A DNA stretch of 64,000 nt. Origin: Hymenoscyphus infarciens. Taxonomy: Eukaryota > Ascomycota > Leotiomycetes > Helotiales > Helotiaceae. The translations under genes were made by a program, and so were the position numbers. Below the pieces are notes generated by a model, which saw only the letters and a program-made list of their open reading frames with translations, did not search any database and had not been told where the DNA came from. The DNA lies in assembly GCA_001414345.1 (NCBI GenBank), contig LLCB01000274.1, forward strand, positions 1-64,000, in the 5' to 3' direction. Position 1 is the stretch's first letter. Each line of letters opens with the position of its first letter. Of this stretch, positions 28,071 to 40,738 are shown in pieces.

Positions 28071-29504
28071 GGCGATCACGGAACCAAAACTGAAAAAAGA
28101 AACTGCTAAAAGAAAGAAATCCAAACCTCTTCAAGATCCCTTTTGCTCAGACCAGAATACTTTTGTTGAAAAATTACCCCTATACCATTATTTGAATCGG
28201 CATGATGGCTGTCAAGTTTTCACAAGGCATGAATGACCAAGCTTCCGAATCCAAGCAACAATTGACGGATAGCGTTTGGCAGCTGGAATCAGACCAAAAC
28301 TAACATCATAAGACAAGATATGTCCCTGTAACCGTCCTCATCGTCTGCTAAGCGAGTTCCAACTCGAAACAAATAAACTGGGTCTAAGACCAGATTGGGC
28401 AACCGGAGCGATACGAGGTATTACATGTTCATTCCTATATAAATCAAAGAGCCCGAGAGAAAAATGAGGCTCTTATTACTTCAAGTTCTAGAAGTCCACT
28501 CGGAGGCGGTCTTGTTTTCTTGTGAGAGATCACGTGGTTCGCCTCAAGTCTCCTCCTATCTGAGTTTGAATCATAATTTGTAGCGTATCTAAACAATGTT
28601 AGTTTAAAAAACAAGGCGCAAGAATTTGTCCTTGGTTCTATCGTTTTCGCGCAAGTATTTCCATGCGAAGTAATGAATCTCAAGTGTTTCAGGTCTCCTT
28701 CTCATCCACTCCATGGAAGTGTTTCAACCTCTTCGCTTGTTAGAGTCCCTTGCAAGTTATGCTGTGGACAATGACAGAACATTTTAATAGTTTATGAACT
28801 AACATTGGGCCTAATTTAGTGCCAACTTGTGGTAAAATCACTTAAAAACCAAGCCCACTCACTCACTTGTCACGTTGCTTCGATATGCTCACTTTCTTTT
28901 AAAAAGATGTCAATTAAATTTCATGAAAACCAGTCAACTACCCGCGAAATAAATAAAGGATCCTCCCATGTCAAATTATGGCCCAACGATATCCTCCCAA
29001 ATCTATGGGAACCCCCCTAACTCCACTCCCCGTAAAACCAGCGCTTGAAGAAAGAAATAAGCGAAAAAGGTAAAGTATGTTTATTTTTGCATGTTGTTGA
29101 TGCTAATGATTGGGGTGTATAAGTATGAGATTTGTAAGAATGTGTTGGAATTAATGTGTTGACGATGATAGATTATTTGGGTGAAGGGGGAGTGATTATT
29201 GATGTTGTTGTGATAGAGTTCAAGGTGTAAAAATGTGACCATAGTGAGTGTGAAGGAGGGTTTGGAGATTTGGAGAATCGGTGTGCCGGTATGTTGAATG
29301 ACCGCAACAGTGACGTGTATGCTTCATTGTGGTTCGTGGGATATTGGACGAGAAGTCGTATCGTTTCCATCTGCCCTGAAGAATTTCGAAATTCGATTTT
29401 AACGAACGGCTTTGACATACATTTTGTCGCCCCCATTTTCTTTATGGTACACGACTTCATCTGACCATTTCCGTGATCTCAGACTCGGGTTTCTCGTGTT
29501 CAGA
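28071..29504. other. Intergenic, no supported gene
   Basis: Upstream region of the SUR7-like gene and 3' flank of the SET gene. Only short, non-ATG or composition-poor frames are present. Confidence 0.5.
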
Positions 29505-32182
29505 TTAAGCGTGGCCGTCCTCCATGTCTTTGTCCCCACTTTCTTCCTTCTCAGATTCTCCCTTTGCAGCTTCCTTAATTCTGTTCTCTTCTTCGCAAAG
29601 ATCACATCCGCAGCCCCCCTTAAACCACTTGTTCAAACTGTCACTAGCTTGTTTTCTCTCTTCTGCAGATCCGCCAACACCAGCATCTCCAACATAACTG
29701 ATGAAGAGCTCTTCACCCTTCTTGATATCTCTCTTAGCAAAGCATCTCACGGCACTATTTCCGGGTGGCAAAATATTTCCTTCCATGTCTATCATACCTC
29801 GGACATCGTTATCACACTCAGTTGATGAATTCCAATAGAGGTTGTACAGACAGGAGTGATTGAAGAATATGTAGTTTGAGTTTATGCTGCAAGAGTTGAG
29901 AAAATTTTCGATGCCGTTTTGTTTGGCTTGCTGGAATTCGATTGTTTCTTCCGGATAGACGCTAGATACACCCATGTTGGCGTTGTTTTGAACCCGCCAA
30001 TCGAGGGTCTGGATGACTTCAGGATCCCAGTTCCGAGTTCGGAAAATATCGACTCCAATTTGAAGAAGGAATTTCGTAGGCGCGACTACGTTTTCTTTGA
30101 AAAGCCAGTTCATGGAGTTCTTTTCCTCGTGTGGTACGTTAGCAGGAGAATAATTCGCAACTAGTCGTGCAGCGAGATTGTGTTGTAAAGGATGGATTCC
30201 AGTTCTTTGAAGTTCTGGGAGAATGACGGCAATGAAACGACAGAGAAGAAGTGATCGAGGGAGATAACCCTGACTCTGATTTTTCAAGTTGTTGACGACT
30301 TTTGCGTCTGCGTATAAATAGTCGATCTTCTTCCCACAGAGTTTGGAATGAAACGCTGCTGCTGCATCTCGGCACTCGATGCTGCAGTAGGCAACGGACC
30401 TGCAGCACTTTGGATAGACCCTCTCTTGAGGCTCGAAATAAGGAGGGAGTAAAAATGCCTGACAAGCTTCACAGTGATGTTTCTTACTTCCGGGTACACT
30501 TGTAATGCTCAGGAGAGTATGGTCGACCATCACCATCTCGCCCTTTGGGATGTCTGTAGTGGCAAAGACACCCAATGCTCCAACGTCCGTATTTTCTGCT
30601 GCCTTGGTCTTCTTGGAATCTGATCCAAATACCACAGGTCTTACCTCGCAACTGCCCATCTTGAGGCTTTTATTGACTTGCCGCAACATCTCTGGGGTTC
30701 GATAAAACAGCTTTTCATCCAACCAAGGGTACTTGATGATGATAATCTTTCCTTTCTTTGAGAAACTCTTCTGCTCACTCTCGTTCAATCTGGCTTTTGG
30801 GCTTGCCAAGAGTTCAATTCGCTCCTGATATCCCGCTTTCAATTCCCCCGTGAGTTCAACGATCTGAGAATCATGTGGATAAAGCTTCTTTGCTTTCATG
30901 GCTTCTACCAATCCATCCCAGAAGGCACCGGAGTACATGAGCGCAAAGAGAAGCTCTCGGTAAGCGTAAGCTCGGGTGTGGTGTAGTTCGTGGTCAATCT
31001 GGGCTGCAGAGTTTGTAACGTGCTTAGCACGCATGAATTTCAAGACCTCTTCTCGTAGATGTGGAAGGCTGGGGTAGCATGTGGGGGAGTCGGACAAAGC
31101 ACACTCGACAAGCAAAATAGCCTTGTATGCGTTGCCAGCAGCGACATCTGTGAATCCAAGTTGATTGTACACTGCCGCAAGATCTGCGTAAAATGTGGGG
31201 TTATATGGGTATACTGCGAGGTGTTCGATAAGGGAATGTCGTAAGTTAAGCGCCCCTTCAACCTGGCTTCGACGCTCGCACTATTTTGAAAATTTGTTAG
31301 AAACACCCCACAAGGATAGAGAACAAAAACGTAGCCTCCATATTGTGAAGAGCTCAAGCATCAGTGTACTTGGGAAACAACGAAAAGCCATGTACTTACG
31401 TTATCTTGGCTTAGAAGATTCCTAGCGTAAAAGCTCGTGCCGAACCACGACATGGGGTCGTTCTCATCAGCATTGGTGACCTTGGTAGAGTGGCCAGGGA
31501 TGTCTTCCGACTTGATGCTCTCAACAGCTTCACCGACATCTTCCATAACAGAATCCTCCTCAGGAGTGAAGATTTCTGTGGCTGGAACCAACTCTGATAC
31601 TGACGTTACCGAAGAATCATCTTGGTAACTGTTACAAGCAACATCAACTAAGGCGTGTGTATCACTGCTGCTATCTGAAGTTGAAAGAATCTCTTGGGCA
31701 GTTTGAAAAGAATCCTCTGTTTGAGTCCATGCATCTTTCATTGAAGCTTTTGAATCAACAGTTTGACTCTTGGCATCACTGACTGAAGAATTCGTGGTAC
31801 TCGACTCCTCTACGAGAGGATTTGTGACTTGTGCTTCAATGCTGGCTTTGGCGGGTTCCTGTTCCTTATAATTGTTCCAAATTGGTGACTGGAGAACTGG
31901 AACTGTTGGTTTAGTAGCATTCTTATCATTTTCCTTATCATAATCCAAGAGGCCCGCAGACGCTTGGACTGGGGCAGCTGGCTTCTCCGTAACTTTCTTA
32001 TCAATTCCATCGTGGGGGTCGCCGAAACTTGCAAAGGCTTTTGCCATTCTCTTGCGGGTGAAACCCGCAGCAGCCCGAGGTGTCAGAGGAGTTCTAACTA
32101 GCCTGTTAATGGCTTGCAAATTGTTTTTGAACTTCTTCGGAGGATTTTGGGGGGTTCGTAGGAGGGTTTGGGGGTTCTCCAT
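29505..32182 (-). CDS. TPR-MYND-SET domain protein (SMYD-like lysine methyltransferase candidate) with long disordered N-terminus
   Basis: Two exons on the minus strand: 32182-31400 and 31280-29505 (852 aa), with a 119-bp intron (GTAAGT donor, TTCTAAC branch, TAG acceptor). Exon 1 encodes 261 disordered residues rich in Ser, Thr, Glu and Asp. Exon 2 begins with TPR-like helices (about 265-420) and enters a SET domain split in SMYD fashion. The first strand is GALGVFATTDIPKGEMV (about 495-512). A MYND-like Cys cluster follows (HCEAC, CC, YCSIEC, about 530-577). Then come FFNHSC (735-738), GEELFISYV with Tyr about 790, and post-SET cysteines GCGCDLC. NHSC and the late Tyr are the residues that bind SAM and shape the lysine channel, so an active enzyme is plausible. 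The ATG at 32182 has a strong context (CACCACAATGG). The long exon 1 could belong to a separate gene, but phase, donor and acceptor all favour one transcript. Confidence 0.83.
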
Positions 32183-33429
32183 TGTGGTGGAGTTGTGGTA
32201 TTTCGTTTTGTGTTTAAGAACGGATTCTTTGCTATGATTTTTGTGGATAAGGTCAGCCAGTTTGCTTCGAGATTCAACAAGCAAAAGGCATGTTTGAAGT
32301 TCGTAGAAGTACGAGTCAGGGAGAGAGCTGTTTGCAGTGTTTGATGATAGCAAACCATTCAAGATCTGCTGGTGGATTGAAATGTACCGAATGCTTACTT
32401 ACCTTGAATCAAGATTTCGGCTCCAGGTATCTTTCAGTGATGGAAGGCGGCTGTGGATTGTTCACTAAACTGCGTCGTCAATACATGGATGCCTTAACTT
32501 GTAATAATTCGAGAGAAGGAGGGCCACTTACCTGAGTAGCATAACTGAATCGGACTCCCCGTCGCAAAATACCAAGAACTTCAATACTGGGAACAAATAA
32601 GTGGGTTAGATATGGTATGGGAGAAGAACATGGATTTTTGAAGAGAGCATTGGGCTGAACTATCGGGGAACTACCCATCAAGTTGACAAGTTATTGCCTG
32701 GGTTTGAAGCAGTATGGGTGTCATGTCGATGACGGAGGTAAGTAGTAGTGATATGGAGTAGTGAAGAGAACACAAAGACATGGAGGAGTGAAGCCCCACC
32801 AAGCAGAAGCCTGTTTGGTGAAGCAGTGCACTGGGGTGGTCCAGATAAAGCTGAATAACAGTGCTGGATGCTGGTTGAAGTATTATTGGACTTACTTTGA
32901 TGATAGAGTTACTGGTGGGTATGATAAAGTTGACTGCAGATGGCTGTATCAAGCTCAGACTGGCTGTGCTTGCTGCTAGGTGTTGGTGTTGAGGAGAGTT
33001 GTTGTTGTTGGGAGGAAGTCGCGGAGTCAGAGTTGGTGACTCCTCTTAAATTGAACAGATGGCATCAAATTGAATATGGCGATTTCGGATAGCGAAGTCG
33101 GAGAAGAGGTTTGGATGTTGAGAAAGATTCGAAAGTATAATGTTGATAAAGTACAAAGCTCGCTTAGAGAATCGGGAGTGGAGCCCCTGAATGACAGCAA
33201 ATGTTGCCAAGAATTGAACAAAAGGCGGCAGATACAGACAGAAAGGACTAGGTATTAAGTGAAAGGTGTCGGAGGTAGGGTGATGGCAAGTGGATACTTC
33301 AGCTAGGTGAGTACTAGCGTAGCGAACGAAAGTTACCCCTAAAATGACAGCAATGTCACTCAAGGAGAGGAGAAAGTATGGGAGGTAGATACAACCGTTA
33401 AGTGTTTCCCTTGAGAAGTTTTTCCTTTG

Positions 33430-33449
33430 TTTGCATGCATGCATGCAAA
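33430..33449. repeat. Perfect 20-bp palindrome (TTTGCATGCATGCATGCAAA)
   Basis: The sequence equals its own reverse complement over 20 bases and includes four overlapping GCATGC/TGCATGCA motifs. It may be a dimer-binding site or chance. Confidence 0.7.
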
Positions 33450-34537
33450 GATCCGAATCCTGTGCGGTCGAAATTCAAAGTAAGACATGTTTCAGTTGAG
33501 TACCTTCAAACGGAAGAAGCAGAAATATGCGAGGTCAAAAACCTAGAATTCCGTTCGGATTTAATAAAAGAATAATGTATGAAAGGCAACACAAGAAGCA
33601 GGCTTTAATAAACAGAAGCCAATGGAGACGGGAGAAACATCTTAACAAGAAAGTTTGTTGCCAAAAGTTGTTTGCAGGCTAAAAATCTCGCCACCTGCAG
33701 CTGCAGGATGGACTACCTGGTGCCATGTTGCGCAATCTTGGCATGAAAAACATTGGGATTATCACACAATGTGAATTCTGGGTACTTTCATGGCCAGGGA
33801 GGATCTCAGAATATATCAAGCAAAGCAAAGAAAAAATGTTTATTGGATTCATGTGGGAAAAAGTGGAGAAATTGCCTTCGAAAAACGTTTTACTGTCAAA
33901 AACCTAGAAACATCTCTTTTGTTCTGAAATTCTCAAGAAAGCTTGCCTACAAAGAGAAAAAGAAGAAAGAAAGAAAGAAGTGGGTTATAGAATGAGAGTC
34001 CTGGACTTTTCTTTCCAGTGCACACCACTTTGAGTCAGTTCCAAGTTCAACTTGGCAGGAAGGCAAACTTTAGCGAAATTAATTGCTATAACAAACCCAA
34101 GAAGGTTTGAATGTCAATAATGGTGGTCAACTTTAAGAAGCATTTGAAACCCACTAGCTTCCACGAAAATTCAAATACTAAGTACCAATTAAGCACCAGA
34201 ACGAACATTTGAAACCAAGTAGAAAAACCATACCTTCTGCAAGCCATATCCACAAGCCCCTTCAAGACGCAAAAGATTCCTACCTGAGATTGCCAAGAAG
34301 CGAGAAACACACCTTCCAATGGAAGGGAGACAAAATATAATCTAGAAGCACAGAAGCTGAAGCAGGATCACAACCACGGGAAAAGGTCGAAAGATAGACA
34401 CCCCGCAATATCAAGTGCTCGAAGGTGACCAAAACTCACAAAGCATAGGCAACAAAATAAAACCAAGCGCAATAAATGAACCCCAGAAGCAATGCAAGTT
34501 TTCAAAAAGTTCACCTCTCAGACCCCCGCCAAGAGAC

Positions 34538-34581
34538 CAATGGTTTATTCACTTAACTCCAATGGTTTATTCACTTAACTC
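34538..34581. repeat. Exact tandem duplication, 22 bp x 2
   Basis: Two identical 22-bp units (CAATGGTTTATTCACTTAAC plus TC) lie head to tail, a recent small duplication. Confidence 0.9.
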
Positions 34582-35257
34582 CATGAAGAAAGCTAAAGTG
34601 GAAAGACGAAAGAGATCTTAGGCAATAGTAAGTATTGGGTTTCATCTTATCGAGGAATTCGAATGAAACACCGGCGCAGGAGAGCGACGAGAAATTGTAC
34701 AACTTTCCCATGTTCTTTCGGTTGGCTCGATTTCCAAGTCCTGCAACAAAGCACTATTTACGACAACCCTTGCAAGATTGTTCACTTCAACCTAGGTCAA
34801 TTCTCCTCTTATCGACGAACACCAAGGGTCTCTAGGTGAGAAAAAAAAGCATTGTCCTGCGCCTACCTTGCTTGGTCCTTGGTGTATTAGATACTCCGAT
34901 ATTCGAATACCCTGCTCCTTCTGATATTATGTTCATAACCCGACCGTCGAGAGCAGGTGGAACGATGAAATTGGTTCAAATTCAGAACAATGACGCGCAC
35001 AAAATCAAGGAGGCTAGGAGAAGAACGCGACGCATAGAAATGAACTTAGTACGTTGTAGATTTATCTCTAATTTTCTTCACCAGCTGAGGAAGACAACGT
35101 AACGCCATAGCAAAAAGAAGCCTGTCGTTGATGGGCAGATGCATGCTATCCTTTTGTAGCCTTCCTTCTCCCTTCCTATTAAACTTCTAAGACGCCAACA
35201 AACCCCACTCAAAACCTCCCGTGTCTCCTCCCTCCTCCCTCCTTTCTCCCCGGAGTC

Positions 35258-35581
35258 TCAACATCGTATCTCATTCCCATTCTCTCGCACCCTCACATCC
35301 CTACTCTCCTCAAAATCTGCACCAACCTCCTTCACGCCCACCCTAACCCTCTCCTTCATATCCTCAAAATGCACCACATGCGCCTTCGAACTATTCACAT
35401 CCCTCGTCTTATTAAAAATACTCTTATGCAGTGGCAATTTCTCCTTATTCCGAGCCATATTCGCAGAAAGGGGCCGCAGCTGTATGGTGACCATTTTCCC
35501 TTGAGTAGCAGCGTATGGGTTTTTGGCGTGCCACTTTTCGATTTCGACTTGGAGGTGGGGGAAGTGGGATGCTGAATCCAT
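35258..35581 (-). CDS. Small hypothetical protein, 107 aa
   Basis: An ATG-initiated open frame (MDSASHFPHLQVEIEKWHAK...) ends at TGA/TAG-type stop 35258. It is hydrophilic and charged, without signal peptide or membrane segment, and its last third is rich in Glu, Arg and Val. I do not recognise it. Amino-acid balance looks more protein-like than the shadows around it, but without homology or introns it may be a chance frame. Confidence 0.4.
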   Translation of the reverse strand: MDSASHFPHLQVEIEKWHAKNPYAATQGKMVTIQLRPLSANMARNKEKLPLHKSIFNKTRDVNSSKAHVVHFEDMKERVRVGVKEVGADFEESRDVRVRENGNEIRC

Positions 35582-37213
35582 TTTTTGGTCTCGTTTTATT
35601 TTGTTTTGCTCGTCGAGTAATTCGTGTGTAGTTGGGTTTATGGCGTGTTTGAAGCTTGAATTTGGAATTTCATCGAAGCAACAAATTTATTTGAATCATT
35701 GTCGCTTTACTTGGTGTGGAATTGTTAGTTTGCAGCTATTTTATATTACTAATTAGTGGTTGTGGATGGTCTAAGGCGTGGAAAATACGCTTTGTTGGGG
35801 ATTACCGAATAAGGTGCACAATAGCGTTCTAGAAGGTGGTCTAAGATGCGCCGATGAAATTTCAAAAGCAATGGCTTGATCGACATGATGTTTATATTTT
35901 AGTGATGCGCGATTGAGAAATTGAGGTTATTGGTGCTAAGTAATAGTGGATAAAAGGCACCTGGGTAGGGCAGTTTTTCATTTCATTTCTTTTGCGAATT
36001 AGCGTGAGCACTTACTTGGATAGAAGTTACTGCAGGTGATCATCTCTTGAATTGGGTAGGTAGAGCCGTGCTTAGCGCGGTCTAAGGAAGGTCCAGACTC
36101 TCTGTACTTTAGATCGCAACTTCAAGAATCTCGAGGGAGTCGTAAGCGATTCTTCCGTTTTTGTTGTGCCCACCTCAAAAGCATTCGCAGATTTCTACGA
36201 TTTTTGGAAACCTCGTTTGGGTGGGAATGGGTGTTGGAAAGTTAGAGGGATTCGAGGACTTGAGCAAAGACTTCTCCTCTGACATTTTGTTGCAGATCGC
36301 TCTGACATGGGAATCATGTTTCACCACTTGAAATGTGATTGCTCATGTATCCCTTTCCTTTGACTTCTCCATGTTGTGGTGTGAAGCTAGTGTGGCTTGA
36401 CATGATGTGGCGGTGCGTCGGTTTACTCGTCTTAGGCAACGCCTTTACTAACATTCAGTCTACACCTACCAGGTACTGACATCTACTATTCAAACTTTAG
36501 CTAGCCTGGTTATAGAAAAGAGCTCTTTATTCGATCTGAAACTGGTCCAGATTTCTTAGTTCTATTCTCTGGGAAGGTTCAAATTTATGAAAACATCTGA
36601 TAATTGAACCGCCTAGACTTTACAGCACTGAAAGGGTAAGAATGAAATTACTAATATTCCCTCTACATATAGTTCTTACTACTACATTATTAATAGTTTC
36701 AAAGACCGGGGAATCTACATAGGAAGAGTCGTTCTAGAACTCACATAGAAAAGGTCAGTTGAATGCATGTCGTTGAGACTGAGGTCTTAGTCATAAAAAC
36801 AAAGTAGAATAAGAAGATGGCCAACGAGAACTATCAGCACTTCTCTTGGCTAGGTCAATATGTTCCACGTAGTTACTCAAAACAATAACTACTAAGGTGT
36901 TTTGACGTTGAGAAAGCTTCAGTCCGTGAGTGTGACTGTCGCTATTGTTCACCGTAGTTTCATAGAGTTAACTGAATATAAAATACTGAAATACATGCTG
37001 ATTCTTCTTGATTTATTTGAATTTGTAATACTACCAGATCAGACAGTCAGTTCCCACCTAAGCGATCACGGACCGAAAGTCGGATGTCCTTTTGAGTTTC
37101 GTTAACCACCGGAGACAGAAACTCCGGGGCATTGGCATCACAGATCCCCACCTCAAGACTGAGACCTCTTACATCGGACCTTGTTCTGCGAACAATTAAC
37201 GCCGACCAGGAAA
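35582..37213. other. Intergenic, promoter side of the Zn2Cys6 gene
   Basis: AT-moderate DNA of about 1.6 kb without a coding frame that I can support. Confidence 0.5.
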
Positions 37214-39593
37214 ATGGAGTCTACCGAAGCCCAAGAAGTCCCTCGACCTCCCAGCCCATTAAAGGCGCCACGAAAGCGGAAGCGGATTGTCATTTCCTGT
37301 ACCGAATGCCATCGGCGCAAGCAAAAGGTGACTTGACCTCGATCTCGTTCCTCTTCATCTTGGACCTTCTACTCACACTCGATTCCAGTGCGATCGTGCC
37401 TCCCCTTGCTCCAACTGCATCACCCGAAATAAACAGTCGCTCTGCCACTACGAGAATGAATCCGCGAGAAAGCAGCAATTGTTGGAGGAAAGGGCCAGCG
37501 CGGCCTCTGTGAACGGAGGCGCATTCAGCGTCATCAAGCCAAATGAAGCAGATTCCGATTCTGCGGTCCAGATAACTGATCTTGGATATGCCAAACCAAA
37601 TGGAAACATAAACACGACCCTCGGCATATTCCAGAAGATTGAGAAGCACGATGCTGACGCCAATCTACTGTTATCGGGATTTTCCAACACCGAACGAGAT
37701 CAGAGTGGTCTACGTGAAAAGTACAAGAGCCTCATTCGACAACTACCCTCGAGACCATACATCGAAAATCTACTTGATACGTATTTCCGAGAATACAACT
37801 ATCAGTACTTTCCCTTGGATGAAGGAATATTTCGGGATCATCTGAATAACTGGAACAATTTATCCTTTGCGACACTGAACAAGGGACCCCTCGAATTATC
37901 CGGTGATTTACAATTCTTCCCAGCTCTGTTGTTCCAATGTCTGGCTTTGGCCTTGCAATATCAGCCTGTCGATTACGATCCAACCTTGGACGCTTTGAAG
38001 TATGCGGCCGGCATGACGTTTGATGACCTAGCAAGTGATTATAGCGACTCTGGTCTTGCAATTTTGACTCTTCTTGGTAAACGCCATACTACTTTGGTCA
38101 CTGTCCAAGCGAGTTTTCTACGAACGGCCTATTTGAAGAGTGTTGGTATGGTTACAGAATCATGGCATTCATTGTCGTCTACTATTCGAGATGCTCAAGA
38201 AATTGGATTACATAAAGACATAAATTTCAAGATCAGAAAGCCAGATGAGAAGCCCGAGGAAATTTTGGAGGGATTATGGCAGGAACAACTTCGGAGAAGA
38301 ATGTGGTTGATTCTGTCACTTTGGGATATCCATATGGCGATTGTTTTGGGCCGACCGACGACGATTGACCCACGCGATGGTAAACCTCTGTTTCCTATCG
38401 ATTCCAATATTCCACGAACCCCTCGAGAATCAGCGCCTACAAAGAGATTGGCGTCTGATCCACCCACACCTCTGACCATGTTGCTCTGGAAAGCTGAGAT
38501 TAGTGCACCATTATGGGATATTTTCAACCTTGAAAAGGAAGACCCGAATCAAAACAACTTGGCCAAAGTTCAGAATATGGACAACTTGATCAGACAAATT
38601 TGGTTGGACTGCCCTCCATTTTTCCGATCCCAAAATCCCGACACAACTTTTGATGATATGCCAGGTTTGTGTTGGCTTCGAAAGTGCCGACCTGATTTTC
38701 AGAATGGAGCTGCGTTTTCAATCATGGCTCTCCACCGACCGTACATTTTCTCAAATTCTTTGAGTCGTACATCTGCTTTGAAGGCGGCATTGGATGTTCT
38801 TCGCGCTCAACGAACCTTGTTCAACATGTTAAGCTCTGTACATTACAAGATGTTTTCATTGGTATTGAATACGTTTGACGCAATTGTTCTAGTTGCTGCT
38901 ATTTATATTCTTCATCCATTTGAGAATAAAGAGGACCTCGACGACACGCTTCAACATTTTGAGTGGGGCATGGAACGTTTTGAGATGATGAGCCAACGAA
39001 ATACCATGGCGAAATCAGCTCTTGGTGTATTGAGGGCGATTCATATTCGATTGAAGCGAACACTCGGTTTCCCAAAACAAATGATGAAACCAGCACCAAT
39101 CCTCTCTCCAGCTACCTCTGCGACTCCAGAGAGCAACTACCCAATTCCTCCCATGAGCAACAACCAATTCTCACCAAGTCACCACCCCTCCATTTCCAGC
39201 AATTCCTCACTCTCGAAACTCGAGTCCACCACCCCATCGTCAGCCTACACCCTTCCTACAATCTCCAACCTTACCTCTCCTCCAGCGAACAATCTCCCCA
39301 CCCCAACTTCCTCCGCCACACCAGGATGGGATAATAACCTTGCCAGTTTCGATTTTAGCTCCATGCCTCCTCTACAACCCTTTCACGATCTGGTTTACAA
39401 TGATCTAGGTGCTGGCTTGGATGTCGGTGCTGTGAGTGAGGGACCCCCGGCTGGTAGTTATGAAGTTGGTACTTGGGATGTAAATCATATTGGTATTGGA
39501 GGTGGGCCGGGAATAGGTGCTGCTCCTTTGCAGTTTGAGGGGGATTTTGGGAATGATACCTTTTGGGGGTTTATGAACAATTATCACGGTTGA
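37214..39593 (+). CDS. Zn2Cys6 fungal transcription factor
   Basis: Two exons, 37214-37327 and 37389-39593 (772 aa), with a 61-bp intron. The binuclear cluster is formed across the intron: C29-X2-C32-X6-C39-X5-C45-X2-C48-X8-C57. A basic patch (PRKRKR) just before it is a likely nuclear signal. The middle region (about 120-560) has the helical pattern of the fungal-specific transcription-factor domain, with an RRRMWLILSLWDIHMAIVLGRP motif equivalent. The C-terminus is Ser/Pro/Thr-rich, then Gly-rich and acidic, ending with aromatic residues (FWGFMNNYHG) as in activation domains. The target pathway is unknown; no adjacent metabolic cluster points to one. The start is supported because the preceding frame lacks Met and the exon leads straight into the Cys cluster. 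Confidence 0.92.
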
Positions 39594-40158
39594 TGGTTGT
39601 TTTCTGTGGGGTTTAAGGGGTTTGTGGTAGGGTGCTAGCTTGGTTGGCGATGTGGTGTTTGTTGATGGATGAATTGAGGGAAGGATGGAGTTTTTGAGGC
39701 AGGGCGCTGGTTGGTGATGAAGCGTGCGTGATTGTTGATTATTGCACATATGGACGGATCTTTTTTGCGGGGAGAGATGCGTTGGGAATGAGGGAATTAA
39801 TGAAATGGGAAAAGTTCTGTTGGTCAGTCTGCTTGGTAAGCTGCGAGGCGTAGGTAGCAAAATATCAAGCGTTCATTTACATGAGCACATGGACTTGTAT
39901 CATGAGACTGAGCGAGAACGTATGGCCACTGTCACGATCACGGTCACGATCATGGTAATGATGATGAGGAGAGGCATGGCAAATGAGTAAATAAATCAAA
40001 TTTCGCTCCGCTATCCTTTGCTATGGTATAATAAAATGCTAATAGTACAAATCAACTTCTCGTTCCCCGACTAACTCCCTTCCGCCCCCTTCCTTCCTTG
40101 ACAACTCATGATTCGTGATTCGTGTGCTCCGGAAATGTGTGCTCTCGCTTTGGCGTGC
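39594..40158. other. Convergent 3' flanks, no gene seen
   Basis: Between the Zn2Cys6 gene and the small coiled-coil gene; T/G-rich on the left, with a GTCACGATCACGGTCACGATC repeat near 39931-39955. Confidence 0.5.
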
Positions 40159-40738
40159 TTAAACAACATGATGCTCGTGACCTAATAAGGGAATTAGCAG
40201 TGTGACTGGTTGAAGGATGAACGGAGGGTGAGGAAACTTACGGCCCAGCATCTTCCCTCTCTTCCCCAAGTCCTTAGCTTGATCTTGTTTTATACGTGCT
40301 AGCCGTGCCCTATTCATCATCAGCATTCTTCTCTCTCCTCTCTCACGGAATGGGGGTTACTTACTCCTCCTTAGCCTCAACCTCAATCCTCCTAACATGT
40401 TCCCTCGCCTCCCTAACCGCAACTCTAGCTTGATTCAACGCTCTATCCGCATCTCTCTCTCTCGCTTCAGCATTCACGACTCTTTCTCTTGCTGCTACTA
40501 TTGAGGCATCTTCGTGTCTGTGTAGGAGATTGCTGAGCCCACCACCGTTGGAGTGCGTAGAGGTTGTGGTAGTCGAATGCCGGACGGGAGATGGTGAGCG
40601 ACGGCGGGAAAATAGGGTGGATGAGCGTTTTGGGGATGTTGTTGTTGTTGTTTGGTTGTTGTAGTGGTGGGTTTGGGGCAGGGCTTTGGTGGTGGTTGTT
40701 GTGGTTTGGGGAGGCGTGTTGCGGGAGAAGAGGGGCAT
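40159..40738 (-). CDS. Small conserved fungal protein with charged C-terminal helix, 154 aa
   Basis: Three exons on the minus strand: 40738-40365, 40309-40242, 40181-40159. The unspliced frame ends at 40361 right on a GTAAGT donor; splicing adds GEARLARIKQDQAKDLGKRG-like sequence and ends RHEHHVV. The N-terminal half is Thr/Ser/Pro-rich with RRRSPSP and LFSRR motifs. The C-terminal half is a continuous Ala/Arg/Glu helix (AARERVVNAEARERDADRAL...) likely to form a coiled coil. This layout is familiar from widely conserved, uncharacterised small proteins in filamentous ascomycetes; that is recollection, not a search. Function is unknown. Confidence 0.75.

Larger units (their letters stand above)
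32183..35257. other. Intergenic, no supported gene
   Basis: Leader and promoter of the SET gene plus about 2.5 kb without a convincing frame. It contains a 20-bp perfect palindrome at 33430, a GAAA/AAAGAAAG tract near 33955-33980, and a 22-bp direct repeat at 34538. Confidence 0.5.

Noticed and set aside
31040..31357. Alternative minus-strand frame beginning near the SET gene intron
   Set aside because: Only an out-of-frame overlap of the TPR exon; the exon join at 31400/31280 explains the coding signal.
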